Shown here: in pieces, positions 63,659 to 64,000 of the stretch
How positions within the stretch are numbered: the stretch's first letter is position 1
How the letters are laid out: each line of letters opens with the position of its first letter
NCBI RefSeq assembly: GCF_001618425.1
Contig: NZ_BDCU01000022.1
Location: 1 to 64,000 of the forward strand
Length of the DNA stretch: 64,000 bases
Source: Nocardia fusca NBRC 14340
GTDB lineage: Bacteria > Actinomycetota > Actinomycetes > Mycobacteriales > Mycobacteriaceae
Direction: 5' to 3'
Notes under the pieces: generated by a model
The model's database searches: none
Seen by the model: only the letters and a program-made list of their open reading frames with translations
What the model was told of the DNA's origin: nothing
Translations under genes and position numbers: made by a program

Positions 63659-64000
63659 ATGGAGCTGCAACAGCTGCGCTACGTGCTCGCCGTCGCCGAA
63701 ACGCACAACTTCACCCGGGCCGCCCAGCGCTGCCTGGTCGTCCAATCCGCACTCAGCCACCAGATCGCGCGCCTGGAACGCGAACTCGGCGCGAAACTGT
63801 TCGAGCGCACCAGCCGCCGGGTCCGGCTGACACCCGCGGGCGTTGCGTTCCTACCGGCCGCGCGCCAATGCCTGGACGCCGCCGAACGCGCCGCGGCCGC
63901 GGCCGCCGCCGCCGTGGGTGAGGTGCGCGGCCGGCTCGCTGTCGGCCTGATCCCCTCGGTCACCGCGGTCGACCTCCCCGCCGCGCTGCGCGTTTTCCGC
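63659..64000 (+). CDS. LysR-family transcriptional regulator (partial, cut by window end)
   Basis: The first 114 residues are visible: MELQQLRYVLAVAETHNFTR, HTH AAQRCLVVQSALSHQIARLE and the linker helix; the effector domain begins (RLAVGLIPSVTAVDLPAALR). Divergent from the EamA gene; a classic arrangement in which the regulator controls the neighbour. Confidence 0.92.
   Translation, partial: MELQQLRYVLAVAETHNFTRAAQRCLVVQSALSHQIARLERELGAKLFERTSRRVRLTPAGVAFLPAARQCLDAAERAAAAAAAAVGEVRGRLAVGLIPSVTAVDLPAALRVFR

Overview
The window is high-GC actinobacterial DNA, most likely Nocardia or a close relative in the Mycobacteriales. The main reason is gene order. Blocks match the Mycobacterium tuberculosis Rv2182c-Rv2218 neighbourhood as I remember it: exonuclease/GIY-YIG protein, RipC-type NlpC/P60 hydrolase, pimB, two SRPBCC proteins, ArsA-like ATPase, PlsC; then ctaF-ctaC/asnB/adoK/IscA-like/DUF3043; then cobT-cobS, ilvE, gcvT, pepA, dlaT, lipB-lipA. 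GTG starts, ATGA/GTGA overlaps and leaderless starts with a TANNNT box 6-7 nt upstream are common.

Bases 1-38000 are the core chromosome. 1-10041 holds envelope and phosphatidylinositol-mannoside genes. 10065-15345 holds a stand-alone TrpF-like protein, a prenyltransferase/squalene-oxidase-like gene coupled to an EamA transporter, an Spo0M-like protein and an FAD oxidase. 15379-15955 is a cluster of degenerate repeats. 16053-26489 has cytochrome oxidase subunits, asparagine synthetase, adenosine kinase, an Fe-S carrier and a cobU-cobT-cobS group. 26557-37870 has branched-chain amino acid, glycine-cleavage, leucyl aminopeptidase and lipoate genes; the lipoate genes fit functionally with the lipoyl protein DlaT.

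From about 38.2 to 58.5 kb the window is an accessory region that looks like an integrated mobilizable plasmid or IME. It has a VapBC-type toxin-antitoxin pair, a visibly AT-richer two-gene cassette (39300-40895), a 5'-truncated plasmid-type gene, a 1590-residue MobF relaxase-helicase with an oriT-like upstream region, small proteins (including a 33-residue one with a perfect ribosome binding site), two Hin-type serine recombinases (one truncated), an ASCH-domain gene broken by an in-frame TGA, a zinc-cluster protein behind an attenuator-like leader, and a large unknown gene. A 56-bp repeat occurs near both ends in direct orientation (38998 and 57833) and once more inverted (58581). I see no type IV coupling protein, replication initiator, ParA or tyrosine integrase, so the element looks mobilizable in trans or decayed.

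From 58.7 kb to the end the window returns to chromosomal-type accessory metabolism: a monooxygenase, an NTF2-like protein, a divergent TetR regulator with a visible palindromic operator, and a minus-strand operon (EamA exporter, NAD(P)-binding protein, beta-propeller lipoprotein, membrane-anchored protein) divergent from a LysR regulator cut by the window end.
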